Shown piece after piece: positions 35,545-44,749 of a stretch of 64,000 bases of DNA (position 1 is its first letter; every line of letters starts with the position of its first letter). The notes below the pieces were generated by a model. That model made no database searches. It was not told the origin of the DNA and worked only from the letters and a program-made list of their open reading frames with translations. The stretch is from the NCBI GenBank assembly GCA_031399085.1, contig JANNOQ010000079.1:80220-144219 (forward strand), read 5' to 3'. The translations under genes and the position numbers were made by a program. Source of the DNA: R-RK-3 sp031399085 (GTDB lineage Bacteria; Pseudomonadota; Alphaproteobacteria; Rhizobiales; Rhodomicrobiaceae).

Positions 35545-36780
35545 ATGACCGCCAGCTCCGAAAAGATCATGTTTCGCGGCTCGCAGGGCGATCTCCTCGC
35601 CGCGCGCCTTGACCGTCCCGCCGGAAAGCCGAAAGCCACAGCCCTCTTCGCCCACTGTTTTACCTGTTCGAAGGACGTCTTTGCCGCCTCCCGCATTGCG
35701 CGTGAGCTCGCTGATCGTGGCTTTGCGGTGCTTCGCTTCGACTTCACCGGGCTTGGCATGAGCGAGGGCGAGTTCGGCAACACCAATTTCTCGTCCAATG
35801 TGCAGGATTTGCTGGCAGCCGCCGATCATCTGCGCTCGCGGGGCCACGCCCCGGACGTTCTCATCGGCCATAGCCTGGGCGGCGCGGCGGTGCTGGCTAC
35901 GGCGGGCGACATCCCGGAGGCAAAAGCGGTCGTCACCATCGCGGCGCCTGCTGATGCCATCCACATCATCAACAATTTCGCCGCGCATCTGGACGAAATT
36001 CGCGAGAAGGGCGAGGCCGAGGTGACGCTCGCTGGCCGCCAATTCCGTATCAAGCAGCAATTCCTCGACGACCTCGATGCCTCAAGCTTCCATCACCGCA
36101 TCGCCGTGATGCGTAAGGCGCTGCTGATCTTCCACGCACCGACCGACGCGACGGTCGGCATCGAGAATGCCAGCGCGATCTTTCAGGCCGCCAAGCATCC
36201 AAAAAGTTTCATTTCGCTCGACGGCGCGGACCATCTGCTCTCCCGCCGCGAAGACGCGGCCTATGTCGCGGAAGTGCTCACCGCTTGGGTGTCGCGCTAT
36301 GTGACGGCTGAAATGATGCGCGAGGCGGCAGAGATGAATGAAGGCGGCGTGAGCGTTGCCGAGACCGGCGCGGGCAAGTTCCAGCAGCAAATCAATATCG
36401 GGCCGCACCGGTTTTTAGCCGACGAGCCGGTCAATGCCGGCGGGCAGGGAACGGGGCCGACGCCTTACGAACTGGTTGCCGCCGGGCTTGGCGCGTGCAC
36501 GGCCATGACGATTCGCCTCTACGCCGAACGCAAGGGCATCCCGCTTGACCATGTCGAGGTGCTGGTCGCGCATGCAAAGCGGCATATGCAGGATTGCCAG
36601 GACTGTGAGAATAACGACGTCGCCCGAATCGACCATTTCGACCGCACCTTGCGCCTCGCCGGCAACCTCACCGAGGACGACCGGCAAAAGCTAGCCGCCA
36701 TCGCCGACCGCTGCCCGGTTCACCGCACGCTGGAGATGGGAGCCCGGGTCGTCACTAAGGTTGAGGCGGCATCTAGCTGA
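35545..36780 (+). CDS. Alpha/beta hydrolase-OsmC fusion protein
   Basis: This 411-residue protein has two domains. Residues about 1-255 are an alpha/beta hydrolase with nucleophile motif GHSLGG, an acidic residue in HAPTDATVGIEN and the histidine in DGADHLLS. Residues about 275-411 are an OsmC/Ohr domain, with the redox cysteine pair in GLGACTAMTIRLY and ADRCPVHRTLE. OsmC domains reduce organic hydroperoxides through the cysteine pair. Fusion with a hydrolase is a known arrangement, and it might release and then detoxify a lipid peroxide. The start 35545 has AGGAGAG upstream. Confidence 0.88.
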   Translation: MTASSEKIMFRGSQGDLLAARLDRPAGKPKATALFAHCFTCSKDVFAASRIARELADRGFAVLRFDFTGLGMSEGEFGNTNFSSNVQDLLAAADHLRSRGHAPDVLIGHSLGGAAVLATAGDIPEAKAVVTIAAPADAIHIINNFAAHLDEIREKGEAEVTLAGRQFRIKQQFLDDLDASSFHHRIAVMRKALLIFHAPTDATVGIENASAIFQAAKHPKSFISLDGADHLLSRREDAAYVAEVLTAWVSRYVTAEMMREAAEMNEGGVSVAETGAGKFQQQINIGPHRFLADEPVNAGGQGTGPTPYELVAAGLGACTAMTIRLYAERKGIPLDHVEVLVAHAKRHMQDCQDCENNDVARIDHFDRTLRLAGNLTEDDRQKLAAIADRCPVHRTLEMGARVVTKVEAASS

Positions 36781-36834
36781 CGGGGGCGTGGCGCTCCATC
36801 TCCGACGACAGAGCGCATTGCTGCGAAGGACGAT

Positions 36835-39279
36835 TTAGGCTCGGATGCGCTCGGATTGAGGGTCGTAAAGCGGTTTGAGATGCAGCGTGCATGGCACAAG
36901 GGCTGTTGCCACCTCAAGCTCGTAGCGGCCTGACTTCAGATAAGGCGTGTCGAGCCCTGTGGCGTTTCTCACATAGCCGTATCCAATCGGCTTTCCGATT
37001 GTATGGCCGAAACCGCCGCTGGTGAGCCATCCCACTCTGTCGCCGTTTCGGTAGACCGTTTCCCGCCCGAGCAGGATGATCGTGGGGTCGTCGACCGTGA
37101 AGCCGCAAAGCCGCTTTTTCAGCGGGTTCGCCAACTGAGCCGCGAGCGCGTCCCGCCCGGAAAAGGGCACGTTTCCCTTGAGTTTCACCGCCCAGCCGAG
37201 GCCCGCCTCCAGCGGCGTATGGTCCGGCCCAATGTCCGAGCCCCAGGCACGGTAGCCCTTTTCAAGACGCAGGCTTTCGATCGCCCGGTAACCCCCATTG
37301 GCGATGCCTAGTGGCGCGCCCGCCGCCATCAGCGCCTCATAGACCGTGCGCGCAAACTCGGTTGGAACATGCAGCTCCCAGCCAAGTTCGCCGACATAGG
37401 TAACCCGTAAAGCCATAACCGGCGCTCCCGCCACCCGCAAATGCCGCATTTGCCCGAACGGACAGGCTGCATTGGAAATGTCGTCGCGCGTCAGCATTTG
37501 CAGGACATCGCGCGCCTGAGGCCCCATCAGGCTTAGCGTGGCATAGGCGGATGTCACGTCTAAAAGGTGAGCGTCGAGTCCGGTTGGAATATTGCGGCTG
37601 ATCCAATTGAAGTCACGGGTCGCAAAACCGGTGCCGGTGACGATGTAATAGCGGTCATCAGTAAGGCGCGAGAGAGTGAGGTCGGCCTCGATGCCGCCGC
37701 GCGCGTTCAGCATCTGCGTGTAGATCAGGCTGCCCACGGGACGGCGGACGTCATTGGCGCAGATCCAGGACAACGCCGCTTCCGCATCCTTGCCGACCAT
37801 CAGGAATTTGGCGAAGGAGCTTTGGTCGAACAGAGCGACGCGCTCGCGCGTGGCCTTATGCTCGCGCGCGACGGCGTCGAACCAATTCGGCCGACCAAAG
37901 GTGTAAGCGTCTTCCGCCTTTTCACCTTCAGAGGCGAACCAGTTGGGGCGCTCCCAGCCGAGCTTTTCGCCAAAGCACGCCCCTTGCGACTTCAACCTGT
38001 CGTAAAGCGCAGAGCGCCGCAGTGGTCTGCCGTAGGCATATTCCTCATGCGGCCAGGCCATTGCGTAGTGTTTCGCGTAAGCCTCCAGAGTGCGCGTCCT
38101 GACCCATTCCACGTCGCTGTGCCCGCGCCCGAATCGTCTGATGTCGACCGGCCAAAGATCGTAAGGCGGCTCGCCCCCCGCCACCCATTCCGCCAGCGCC
38201 TTGCCCGCGCCGCCACCGCCGGCGATGCCGAACGCATTAAAGCCCGCGCCGACGAAAAAGCCTCGCAGCTCCGGCGCCTCGCCAAGGATGAAATTCCCAT
38301 CCGGGGTGAAGCTTTCCGGGCCGCTGACAAGGTCCTTGACGCCGGCCGTTTCCAGCGACGGAACCCGGGGCAGGGCAAGCTCCATCAGTTGCTGGAAATG
38401 ATCCCAGTCGGGCGGCAGAAGCTGATAGTTGAAGTCCGCCGGGATGCCGTCCCGCGCCCATGGCTTGGGGTTCGGCTCATAGCCCCCCATGACCAGCCCG
38501 CCCACCTCTTCCTTATAATAAGTGAGCCGGTCAGGATCGCGCAAAGTCGGCAGATTGGCGGCAACACCTGGGATCGGCTCGGTGATCATATATTGATGCT
38601 CGACCGACACGAGCGGCACATTCACGCCCGCAATGGCGCCGACTTCCCGCGCCCATTGCCCGGCGCAGTTGATCGCCGCCTCGCAGGTGATGCGCCCCTT
38701 TGAGGTGAGCACCGCCGAGACACGGCCGGAGGTGATCTCGAAGCCGGTCACCTCGGTATCCTCAAAAAACCGCGCGCCGTGCATCCGCGCGCCTTTGGCA
38801 AGCGACTGCGTGATATCGGACGGGCTGGCCTGCCCGTCGGTCGGCAGAAGGGCCGCGCCGATGACATCGGAAATGTCCATCAGCGGCCACAAATTTTGCG
38901 CTTCCTTGGGGCTGAGCAGATGCATTTCGAGGCCGAAAGACCGGGCGGTGGTGGCCTGGCGCTTGACCTCGGTCCAACGTTCCGCCGTGCAAGCCAGACG
39001 CAGGCCGCCATTCATTTTCCAGCCGGTCGCGAGGCCGGTCTCCGCTTCGAGCGTGCGATAGAGCGCGACGGAATTGCCCAGCAACTGCGTGATGCTGGCG
39101 CTAGAGCGCAACTGGCCCACCAGCCCGGCCGCGTGGAAGGTGGAGCCGGATGTGAGCTTGTGCCGTTCGATGACGACCGTGTCCGTCCAGCCGAGCTTGG
39201 CCAGATGATAGGCCGTCGACGCCCCGACGATGCCGCCGCCGATGATGACCGCCCTTGCCTGGGTAGGAAATTCCGCCAT
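36835..39279 (-). CDS. FAD oxidoreductase-GcvT fusion, dimethylglycine/sarcosine dehydrogenase-like
   Basis: This 814-residue protein has an N-terminal DAO-type FAD domain (IIGGGIVGASTAYHLAKLG) and GSTFHAAGLVGQLR, whose histidine 49 aligns with the covalent flavin-attaching His of sarcosine and dimethylglycine dehydrogenases. The C-terminal GcvT-like tetrahydrofolate-binding domain (about 420-814) includes YVGELGWELHVP and the terminal PYLKSGRYEL block. The family demethylates N-methyl amines and hands the one-carbon unit to folate. It is 31 bases downstream of the choline-kinase-like gene on the same strand, at the edge of the methylated-amine island. Confidence 0.88.
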   Translation of the reverse strand: MAEFPTQARAVIIGGGIVGASTAYHLAKLGWTDTVVIERHKLTSGSTFHAAGLVGQLRSSASITQLLGNSVALYRTLEAETGLATGWKMNGGLRLACTAERWTEVKRQATTARSFGLEMHLLSPKEAQNLWPLMDISDVIGAALLPTDGQASPSDITQSLAKGARMHGARFFEDTEVTGFEITSGRVSAVLTSKGRITCEAAINCAGQWAREVGAIAGVNVPLVSVEHQYMITEPIPGVAANLPTLRDPDRLTYYKEEVGGLVMGGYEPNPKPWARDGIPADFNYQLLPPDWDHFQQLMELALPRVPSLETAGVKDLVSGPESFTPDGNFILGEAPELRGFFVGAGFNAFGIAGGGGAGKALAEWVAGGEPPYDLWPVDIRRFGRGHSDVEWVRTRTLEAYAKHYAMAWPHEEYAYGRPLRRSALYDRLKSQGACFGEKLGWERPNWFASEGEKAEDAYTFGRPNWFDAVAREHKATRERVALFDQSSFAKFLMVGKDAEAALSWICANDVRRPVGSLIYTQMLNARGGIEADLTLSRLTDDRYYIVTGTGFATRDFNWISRNIPTGLDAHLLDVTSAYATLSLMGPQARDVLQMLTRDDISNAACPFGQMRHLRVAGAPVMALRVTYVGELGWELHVPTEFARTVYEALMAAGAPLGIANGGYRAIESLRLEKGYRAWGSDIGPDHTPLEAGLGWAVKLKGNVPFSGRDALAAQLANPLKKRLCGFTVDDPTIILLGRETVYRNGDRVGWLTSGGFGHTIGKPIGYGYVRNATGLDTPYLKSGRYELEVATALVPCTLHLKPLYDPQSERIRA

Positions 39280-39310
39280 GCCGCCGTTCTCTGCTGATCT
39301 TATGAGGGTT

Positions 39311-40240
39311 TTAAATGTCGCCGAATTGGCCCGTGAATGTGGCCAGAGCGGACTCGAACCGGGCAAGATTGTCATTTGTATAAGCGACATAGTCGAAGTC
39401 GATCGATGAGCGGCTTTCTGAAACGGCGCTCCACAGCGCTTCCCGTAGCAGAGAGGCGCATTTCATCGCATGGAATGCCTTGACCGTGGCGGCGGCGGGC
39501 TCGGCACCGTAATAGCTCATAAGCAGCCACGCGTCATCGTCCGGCCCGAACCCGTTGTTGGATGACAGGTTGGCGAGATCGAACAGAGGCGAGTTGAACC
39601 CCGCATAATCCCAGTCGAGGAGCCACAGCCGGTTTTCATCCGCGAAAAGATTGCCCGGCAGCAGGTCGTTGTGGCCGAAGACGATATCGACCGGGCCAAC
39701 CGCGCGTTCGAGCGCCGCGCCGATGCTTTCCAGACGGGGCAGCGCATCGGCAAGACGCGAGCGATCGGATCGCAGCAGCCCGACATAGCCGCGATTGACC
39801 TGAAACACCCAGAAGATGAGCGCCGGGCCGCGAAAGAATTTCGGAATGTCGCCGTGGCAGCGGCGGATGAGGTCCACGACCTGATCGCGATAGCGGGGCG
39901 AGCGGACTTCCTCCGGCGACAGCGACCGGCCCTCGATGAAACGCGAAACCATGTAGCCCGGCCCGGACGCGACGATCTCCGGCGAAAGCCCGGCCGCTTC
40001 GGCCGCGCGGGCAGCGGCGAGTTCGTTAAAGCGCATCACCCCGTGGTCAGGAATGTCCGCGCCGAGCCGCACGACGGTTCGCGCACCCGACGCCTCCGTG
40101 ACGACATAATTCTTATTGGTGATGCCGCCGGCAAGGGCGGCTATCGAAACGGCGTCTTTCCACAACGGGATCGCGCGGATGCGGTCATGATCGGGGTGGT
40201 CGACGATCTCGGAATGCAATGCACCACTCCTGGCGGACAC
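39311..40240 (-). CDS. Choline/ethanolamine kinase-like phosphotransferase
   Basis: This 309-residue protein of the aminoglycoside phosphotransferase/choline kinase fold has a phosphate loop region GGITNKNYVV and the Brenner motif FGHNDLLPGNLF, followed by the metal-binding LLDWDYAGFNSPLFDLANL. It likely phosphorylates choline, ethanolamine or a related amino alcohol. It is linked by direction and short spacing to the flavoprotein-GcvT gene, which fits a methylated-amine theme. Substrate inferred. Confidence 0.82.
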   Translation of the reverse strand: MSARSGALHSEIVDHPDHDRIRAIPLWKDAVSIAALAGGITNKNYVVTEASGARTVVRLGADIPDHGVMRFNELAAARAAEAAGLSPEIVASGPGYMVSRFIEGRSLSPEEVRSPRYRDQVVDLIRRCHGDIPKFFRGPALIFWVFQVNRGYVGLLRSDRSRLADALPRLESIGAALERAVGPVDIVFGHNDLLPGNLFADENRLWLLDWDYAGFNSPLFDLANLSSNNGFGPDDDAWLLMSYYGAEPAAATVKAFHAMKCASLLREALWSAVSESRSSIDFDYVAYTNDNLARFESALATFTGQFGDI

Positions 40241-40413
40241 TCTTGGCCATCTACGCTAACCCAGCATGGCCTTGGATGGCAACGCCGGGCAGCGCGCTCC
40301 CCGATCCTCGTCGACGTGCGCCTGCATATGTGTATGATGAATAAGAGCTTTTCGCCATACTGACGGTCCGGCCATGGCATTTTCGTAATCCTTGAAGAAC
40401 TGGCGCGAGGCAA

Positions 40414-40572
40414 ATGAAAGAGGACGAAGCAGCCGAGCTTGAGCGCAGGGTGGCGCTGTTGTCCGATCCGGCTCACCAGGGCGAGGATTTTGACGCTGCA
40501 AGCTGGTTCTGGCTCGTTCTGCTTGGGATCGCGCTGCCGGCCGCCCTCATCGTCTGGGGCGTCCAGCTATGA
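40414..40572 (+). CDS. 52-residue single-pass membrane protein coupled to transporter
   Basis: A small frame (52 residues) begins at ATG 40414 after a GCGAGG ribosome site and ends by overlapping the NCS1 transporter start as ATGA. The first 30 residues are charged (MKEDEAAELERRVALLSDPA), and residues 31-50 form one membrane helix (WFWLVLLGIALPAALIVWGV). Overlap, codon use and ribosome site argue that it is real. It may be an accessory subunit or a translation-coupling leader for the transporter. No family was recognised. Confidence 0.7.
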   Translation: MKEDEAAELERRVALLSDPAHQGEDFDAASWFWLVLLGIALPAALIVWGVQL

Positions 40573-41999
40573 CGCTTAGCGCTGGACAAGCGCCCGAAAC
40601 CTTACCGCTCGCCGCTGATTTGGACGCCGATAAACAGGCATGGCCATTGCTGCGCGCCGAACGGCGCTGGAGCGCCTGGCAGCTCTATGTGGCGCTGACG
40701 GCGTCAGCGGCGGCAACCTGGTGCTACATCATCGGCGAATATGCCGGCCTTTATCTCAATTTCCCACGCGGCTTCGCGGCCTTGCTCGCGGGCGGCATGA
40801 TCGGCATGCTGCTTGCCACGCTGGCCGTGGTCCCGACCTCGATCCGCTTCGGCGTCGATTCGATCGCAACGACCAAACCGCAATTCGGCAGCAAGGGATG
40901 GATCCTTCCCGCGCTGCTGCAGTTTCTGTCGATCATCGGCTGGAATTCGATACTGTTGATTTTCTTCGGCAAATCGGTGGCGCAGCTTTTCATCGCGCTC
41001 GGAATTCTCGAAGAATCGGACACCGCCCCTGTCGTCTCGGGCGCCGCGTTGTTCGCCTGCGCGGTTGTCTTCCTCATTCTGCTTGGTGGTGCGCGCAACA
41101 TCGAGCGCATCACAAAAGTCCTCGTGCTGCACATTTTTGCTGGCTTGTGGATGCTGTATCTCCTGGTTTCCACCCGTTGGCCCGAGCTGGTGGATGCGAC
41201 GCCGTCGGCCGCGACGCCGGATCGATTTTACAACTTCACCACCGGCATCGAGATCGGCCTCGCCTCGCTGCTCAGCTGGTGGCCGTATATCGGCGCGATG
41301 GTGCGCATGACGCCGACCGGCCGGAATGCGGCGCTGCCGGTCATGCTCGGCATGGGCGCGCCGGTGCCGCTTTTGTCCCTCATCGGTTTGGCGGGCGTGC
41401 TGGTTTTGCAAAGCTCCGATCCGGCGGAGTGGCTGCGGACGGTCGGCGGCCCGGCTTACGGCATTGTCGCGCTGGTTTTTGTCGGCGCGGCAAATCTTGG
41501 CACGACGACAGCGGGGATTTACGCCTCGGCGATCGGCTTAAGGCATATTCCGGGGCTGGACCGGCTGAGCTGGCCGTGGCTGCTGGTCATCACCATTGCG
41601 CCAGTGGCCTTGGTGGGATTGCTGATCCCGGAGCTGTTCTTTGCCAGCTTTGGAACGTTTCTGGCCTTCATCGCCGTGTGCTTTGCGCCTTTGTGCGGCA
41701 TCCAGATCGCCGACTATTATCTGCTTAGACGCGGCAAAATCGACGTGCGGGGGCTGTTCGAGGACAAGCCGGACTCGCCCTATCGCTATTGGGGCGGATT
41801 TAACATCGCCGCGCTCCTCGCCATGGGCGTAGGGGTTGCGATTTACTTAAGCCTGCTCAATCCCCTTACCTACGAAGCCCGCTGGCCATATCAATTCGTG
41901 ACCGCCTCCTTGCCCTCCGCCTTCGGCGCGGCGCTGGTCTATTGGATGCTAACCCGCCTTCTTGTGATCCCGACCGGACGCGGCGCGTATCGGGAATAG
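40569..41999 (+). CDS. NCS1-type (purine-cytosine permease-like) transporter
   Basis: This 476-residue protein has about twelve membrane segments. YVALTASAAATWCYIIGEYAGL, RFGVDSIATTKPQFGSKGW and the later GIQIADYYLLRRGKIDVRGLF with N-terminal orientation are typical of nucleobase-cation-symport-1 proteins, which take up nucleobases, hydantoins, thiamine or similar solutes. The substrate here could be a nitrogen compound fed into the neighbouring amine genes, but that is inference. It is preceded by a coupled 52-residue membrane protein and convergent with the P450 gene. Confidence 0.85.
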   Translation: MTLSAGQAPETLPLAADLDADKQAWPLLRAERRWSAWQLYVALTASAAATWCYIIGEYAGLYLNFPRGFAALLAGGMIGMLLATLAVVPTSIRFGVDSIATTKPQFGSKGWILPALLQFLSIIGWNSILLIFFGKSVAQLFIALGILEESDTAPVVSGAALFACAVVFLILLGGARNIERITKVLVLHIFAGLWMLYLLVSTRWPELVDATPSAATPDRFYNFTTGIEIGLASLLSWWPYIGAMVRMTPTGRNAALPVMLGMGAPVPLLSLIGLAGVLVLQSSDPAEWLRTVGGPAYGIVALVFVGAANLGTTTAGIYASAIGLRHIPGLDRLSWPWLLVITIAPVALVGLLIPELFFASFGTFLAFIAVCFAPLCGIQIADYYLLRRGKIDVRGLFEDKPDSPYRYWGGFNIAALLAMGVGVAIYLSLLNPLTYEARWPYQFVTASLPSAFGAALVYWMLTRLLVIPTGRGAYRE

Positions 42000-42058
42000 A
42001 CCTTACGCGGCATGGGCAGCCTGGTTATGCGCGCACTGCTGCGTTTTGGCAGCGACAC

Positions 42059-43252
42059 TCACGCCTCCGGACTAAAGGCAATCGGCAGGGAGATCGGACC
42101 GGTATTGCCGCTGTCGGGGAGCCAGGTTCCGTCGCCCTCCAAGCGCAGATTTTTCAGCCGCGGCGGCAAGACCGTCAGCGCGACCGCCATGTCGCTGCGC
42201 GCGACCGCGTGGCCGAGGCAATGGTGGATGCCGCCGCCGAAGCCGAAATGGCGCGGCCGCTCGGCGGTGATGTCGAAGCCTGGCGCGAACGTGCCGGGGT
42301 CGGTGGCGGACGCCTCCGAAATCAGGTGTATCGTCGTGCCGGATTTGATCGCAAGACCATTATACTCGAAATCCTTGACCGCCTCGCGCGTCACCCAGGT
42401 GATGGTGGGGCGCAAACGCATGATTTCCTCGACTGCCTTGGGCGCCAGCTCCGGCCGCTCGGCCAGCAGCCGCCATTGATCGGGATGGTCGCAAAACATC
42501 GCAATGCCAAGGCCGAGCTGGTTGCGGGTGGTGTCGATACCGGCAAAGATGAGCAAGAGGATCATGTCGCGCAATTCGTCGTCGGACAGGCGGTCATTCT
42601 CCTCGTTCGCCGACACCAGCATCGACATGAAATCGTCGCCGCGCACGCTCCGGCGCTTTGCCACCAGCGCGTCGGCATAGGCGAACATGCCGAGCGTCGC
42701 GGCATCGACACGGGCGGCGTTCTCCTTGAAGGCGACGCCAAGCGCCAAGCCCATATCCGCCGAAAGTTCGTGCAAATGTTCAGCTTCCTCGAAGGGCAGT
42801 CCAAGCAGGAAACAGAGCACGCGGGCGGCGTAAGGATTGGCGAATTCGGCCATGAATTCGCAAGCGCCGCGCTCGGCAAAGCCGTCCGCAAGCTCCGCCG
42901 CTATGGCCTCGAAATCGGGGCGCATCGCCTCGACCAGGCTGGGCGAGAAGGCCGGGTTGACCAGCCGCCGCAAGCGGGCATGGTCCGCCCCCTCCTTGAC
43001 CAGCAAAGTACGGCCCCACCAATCGGAGAAAACCCCGGTGACGTCATTATGCGCCGGCCAGGCATGGCTGCCCTGGCGCAAACTTTTGTTGAGCAGAAGA
43101 TTGCGCATATCCGGATAGCGCAAAACCGCGATGCCGTAGGGGGTTCGCGCATACCAGCTTTTCTCGCGCGCGGCCTTCACGGCCTCGGACCGGATCGACA
43201 AGGCCGGATCGGCCAGATTGATGAAGGGCGCGGCTTCCAGCGTTTCCGGCAT
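42059..43252 (-). CDS. Cytochrome P450
   Basis: This 397-residue soluble bacterial P450 has an I-helix AGIDTT (237-242) with the acid-threonine-type pair, ExxR in EEIMR (275-279) and the heme loop FGFGGGIHHCLGHAVA with cysteine 345 as thiolate ligand. P450s insert one oxygen atom and need redox partners, none of which is encoded nearby. It lies 24 bases after the GS-family gene on the same strand, so it is probably in one operon with the two ligases. N-demethylation of an amine is a reasonable but unproven role. Confidence 0.93.
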   Translation of the reverse strand: MPETLEAAPFINLADPALSIRSEAVKAAREKSWYARTPYGIAVLRYPDMRNLLLNKSLRQGSHAWPAHNDVTGVFSDWWGRTLLVKEGADHARLRRLVNPAFSPSLVEAMRPDFEAIAAELADGFAERGACEFMAEFANPYAARVLCFLLGLPFEEAEHLHELSADMGLALGVAFKENAARVDAATLGMFAYADALVAKRRSVRGDDFMSMLVSANEENDRLSDDELRDMILLLIFAGIDTTRNQLGLGIAMFCDHPDQWRLLAERPELAPKAVEEIMRLRPTITWVTREAVKDFEYNGLAIKSGTTIHLISEASATDPGTFAPGFDITAERPRHFGFGGGIHHCLGHAVARSDMAVALTVLPPRLKNLRLEGDGTWLPDSGNTGPISLPIAFSPEA

Positions 43253-43276
43253 GGCGGTCCTCGTCGAACGATGCGA

Positions 43277-44749
43277 TTACGGCAGGCAGTCGAGATAGTT
43301 TTCCACGTCGAAATTCGAAACGGTGGCGTTGAAGCGCTCCCATTCGTCAGTTTTATACTCATGGTAGAGGCGGAACATCTCGCCGGGCATGGCGGATTTG
43401 ATCACTTCGTCCTTGGCCAATTCCTCCAAGGCATGGCCAAGAGTCATCGGCAATTTTTTCACCTGCTTGCCCGCCTCCATCGCCGCATAGATGTTGCGCT
43501 CCTCCGGCGGGCCGGGATCGAGATTGCGCTTGATGCCGTCATCGGCCGCCTTGATGATGGCGCTGGCCATCAGATAAGGGTTCACCATGGAATCGACCGC
43601 GCGGTACTCGAAGCGGCCGGGGGCGGAAATGCGCAGGCCCGTCGTGCGGTTCTGAAAGCCCCAATCGGCAAAGACCGGCGCCCAGAAGCCGGTGTCCCAA
43701 AGGCGGCGATAGGAATTCACCGTCGAGCAGCCGATGGCGGTGAGCGCGTAAAGATGCTCGACGATGCCGGCGATGACCTGCTTGCCGACCTTGCCTGGCA
43801 TTTGCACATCGTCGCCCTCGGGCATGAAGGTGTTTTCGCCGCCGTCCAGATGAGCAAAGACATCCCCGATCGCGGCATATTTGGCCTGGCCGAGCTTTTT
43901 CTGCACGGTCTCGCCGCCATGCCAGAAGCTGATATTATGATGGCAGCCCGAGGCCGAGACGCCCATGAATGGCTTCGACATGAAGCAGGCGATCAGATTG
44001 TGCTCGCGCGCCACCTGTGCGCAGATCTGCCGGTAGGTCGTCAGCCGGTCAGCGGTGCGCATCGGGTCGTCGAAGGCAAAGTTGAGTTCGAGCTGGCCCG
44101 GCGCATCCTCATGATCGCCCTGGATCATGTCGAGCCCCATGGCGCGCGAATAGTCGATCACTTTCAAATAGACCGGCCGCAGGCTTTCGAACTGGTCGAT
44201 GTGATAGCAATAGGCCTTGGAGAAACCGCCATCCGGCTTGCCGTCTTCGCCGCGCTTCAACCACATCATTTCCGGCTCGGTGCCGTGGCGCATATGCAGC
44301 CCATTATGCTCGGCCTGGAATTGGTCGTGGATGCGGCGCAGATTGCCACGGCAATCCGAGGTGAGAAACGCGCCGGGTGCCTGGCGCTCCTCGCGATTGC
44401 GGAACAGCGTGCAGAAGACGCGCGCGACACGCTTGTCCCACGGCAATTGGCAGAAGGTTTCCGGCTCTGGAATGCCGACCAATTCCGCCGCCTCGGGGCC
44501 GTAGCCCATATATTGGCCGTGCCGGTTGAGGAACAGATTGACCGTCGCGCCGTAAACGAGCTGAAAGCCCTTCGCCGCGACGCTCTCCCAATGGTCGGCC
44601 GGGATGCCTTTGCCGCAAATGCGGCCGGTGATCGACACGAATTGCAGGTAGATATAGTCGATGCCCAGCTCGTTGATGAGCTTGCGCACCTCGGCGACTT
44701 TCGCGTCACGGCCGGACGCGTCCACGAAGGCTTCAATATCGGTCATCAT
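43277..44749 (-). CDS. Glutamine synthetase-family gamma-glutamyl amine ligase (first of pair)
   Basis: This 490-residue GS-fold protein retains the metal-binding ExE motif (GTEPEMMW), GDHEDAPGQLELNF, the SASGCHHNISFW histidine region and NRTTGLRISAPGRFEYRAVDS for ATP/glutamate binding. The divergence from GlnA and the context suggest a ligase that joins glutamate to an amine, as GmaS does with methylamine or PuuA with putrescine. The start 44749 overlaps the stop of the upstream paralogue as ATGA; a longer open frame to 45208 is antisense-like filler. The exact substrate is not resolved. Confidence 0.82.
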   Translation of the reverse strand: MMTDIEAFVDASGRDAKVAEVRKLINELGIDYIYLQFVSITGRICGKGIPADHWESVAAKGFQLVYGATVNLFLNRHGQYMGYGPEAAELVGIPEPETFCQLPWDKRVARVFCTLFRNREERQAPGAFLTSDCRGNLRRIHDQFQAEHNGLHMRHGTEPEMMWLKRGEDGKPDGGFSKAYCYHIDQFESLRPVYLKVIDYSRAMGLDMIQGDHEDAPGQLELNFAFDDPMRTADRLTTYRQICAQVAREHNLIACFMSKPFMGVSASGCHHNISFWHGGETVQKKLGQAKYAAIGDVFAHLDGGENTFMPEGDDVQMPGKVGKQVIAGIVEHLYALTAIGCSTVNSYRRLWDTGFWAPVFADWGFQNRTTGLRISAPGRFEYRAVDSMVNPYLMASAIIKAADDGIKRNLDPGPPEERNIYAAMEAGKQVKKLPMTLGHALEELAKDEVIKSAMPGEMFRLYHEYKTDEWERFNATVSNFDVENYLDCLP

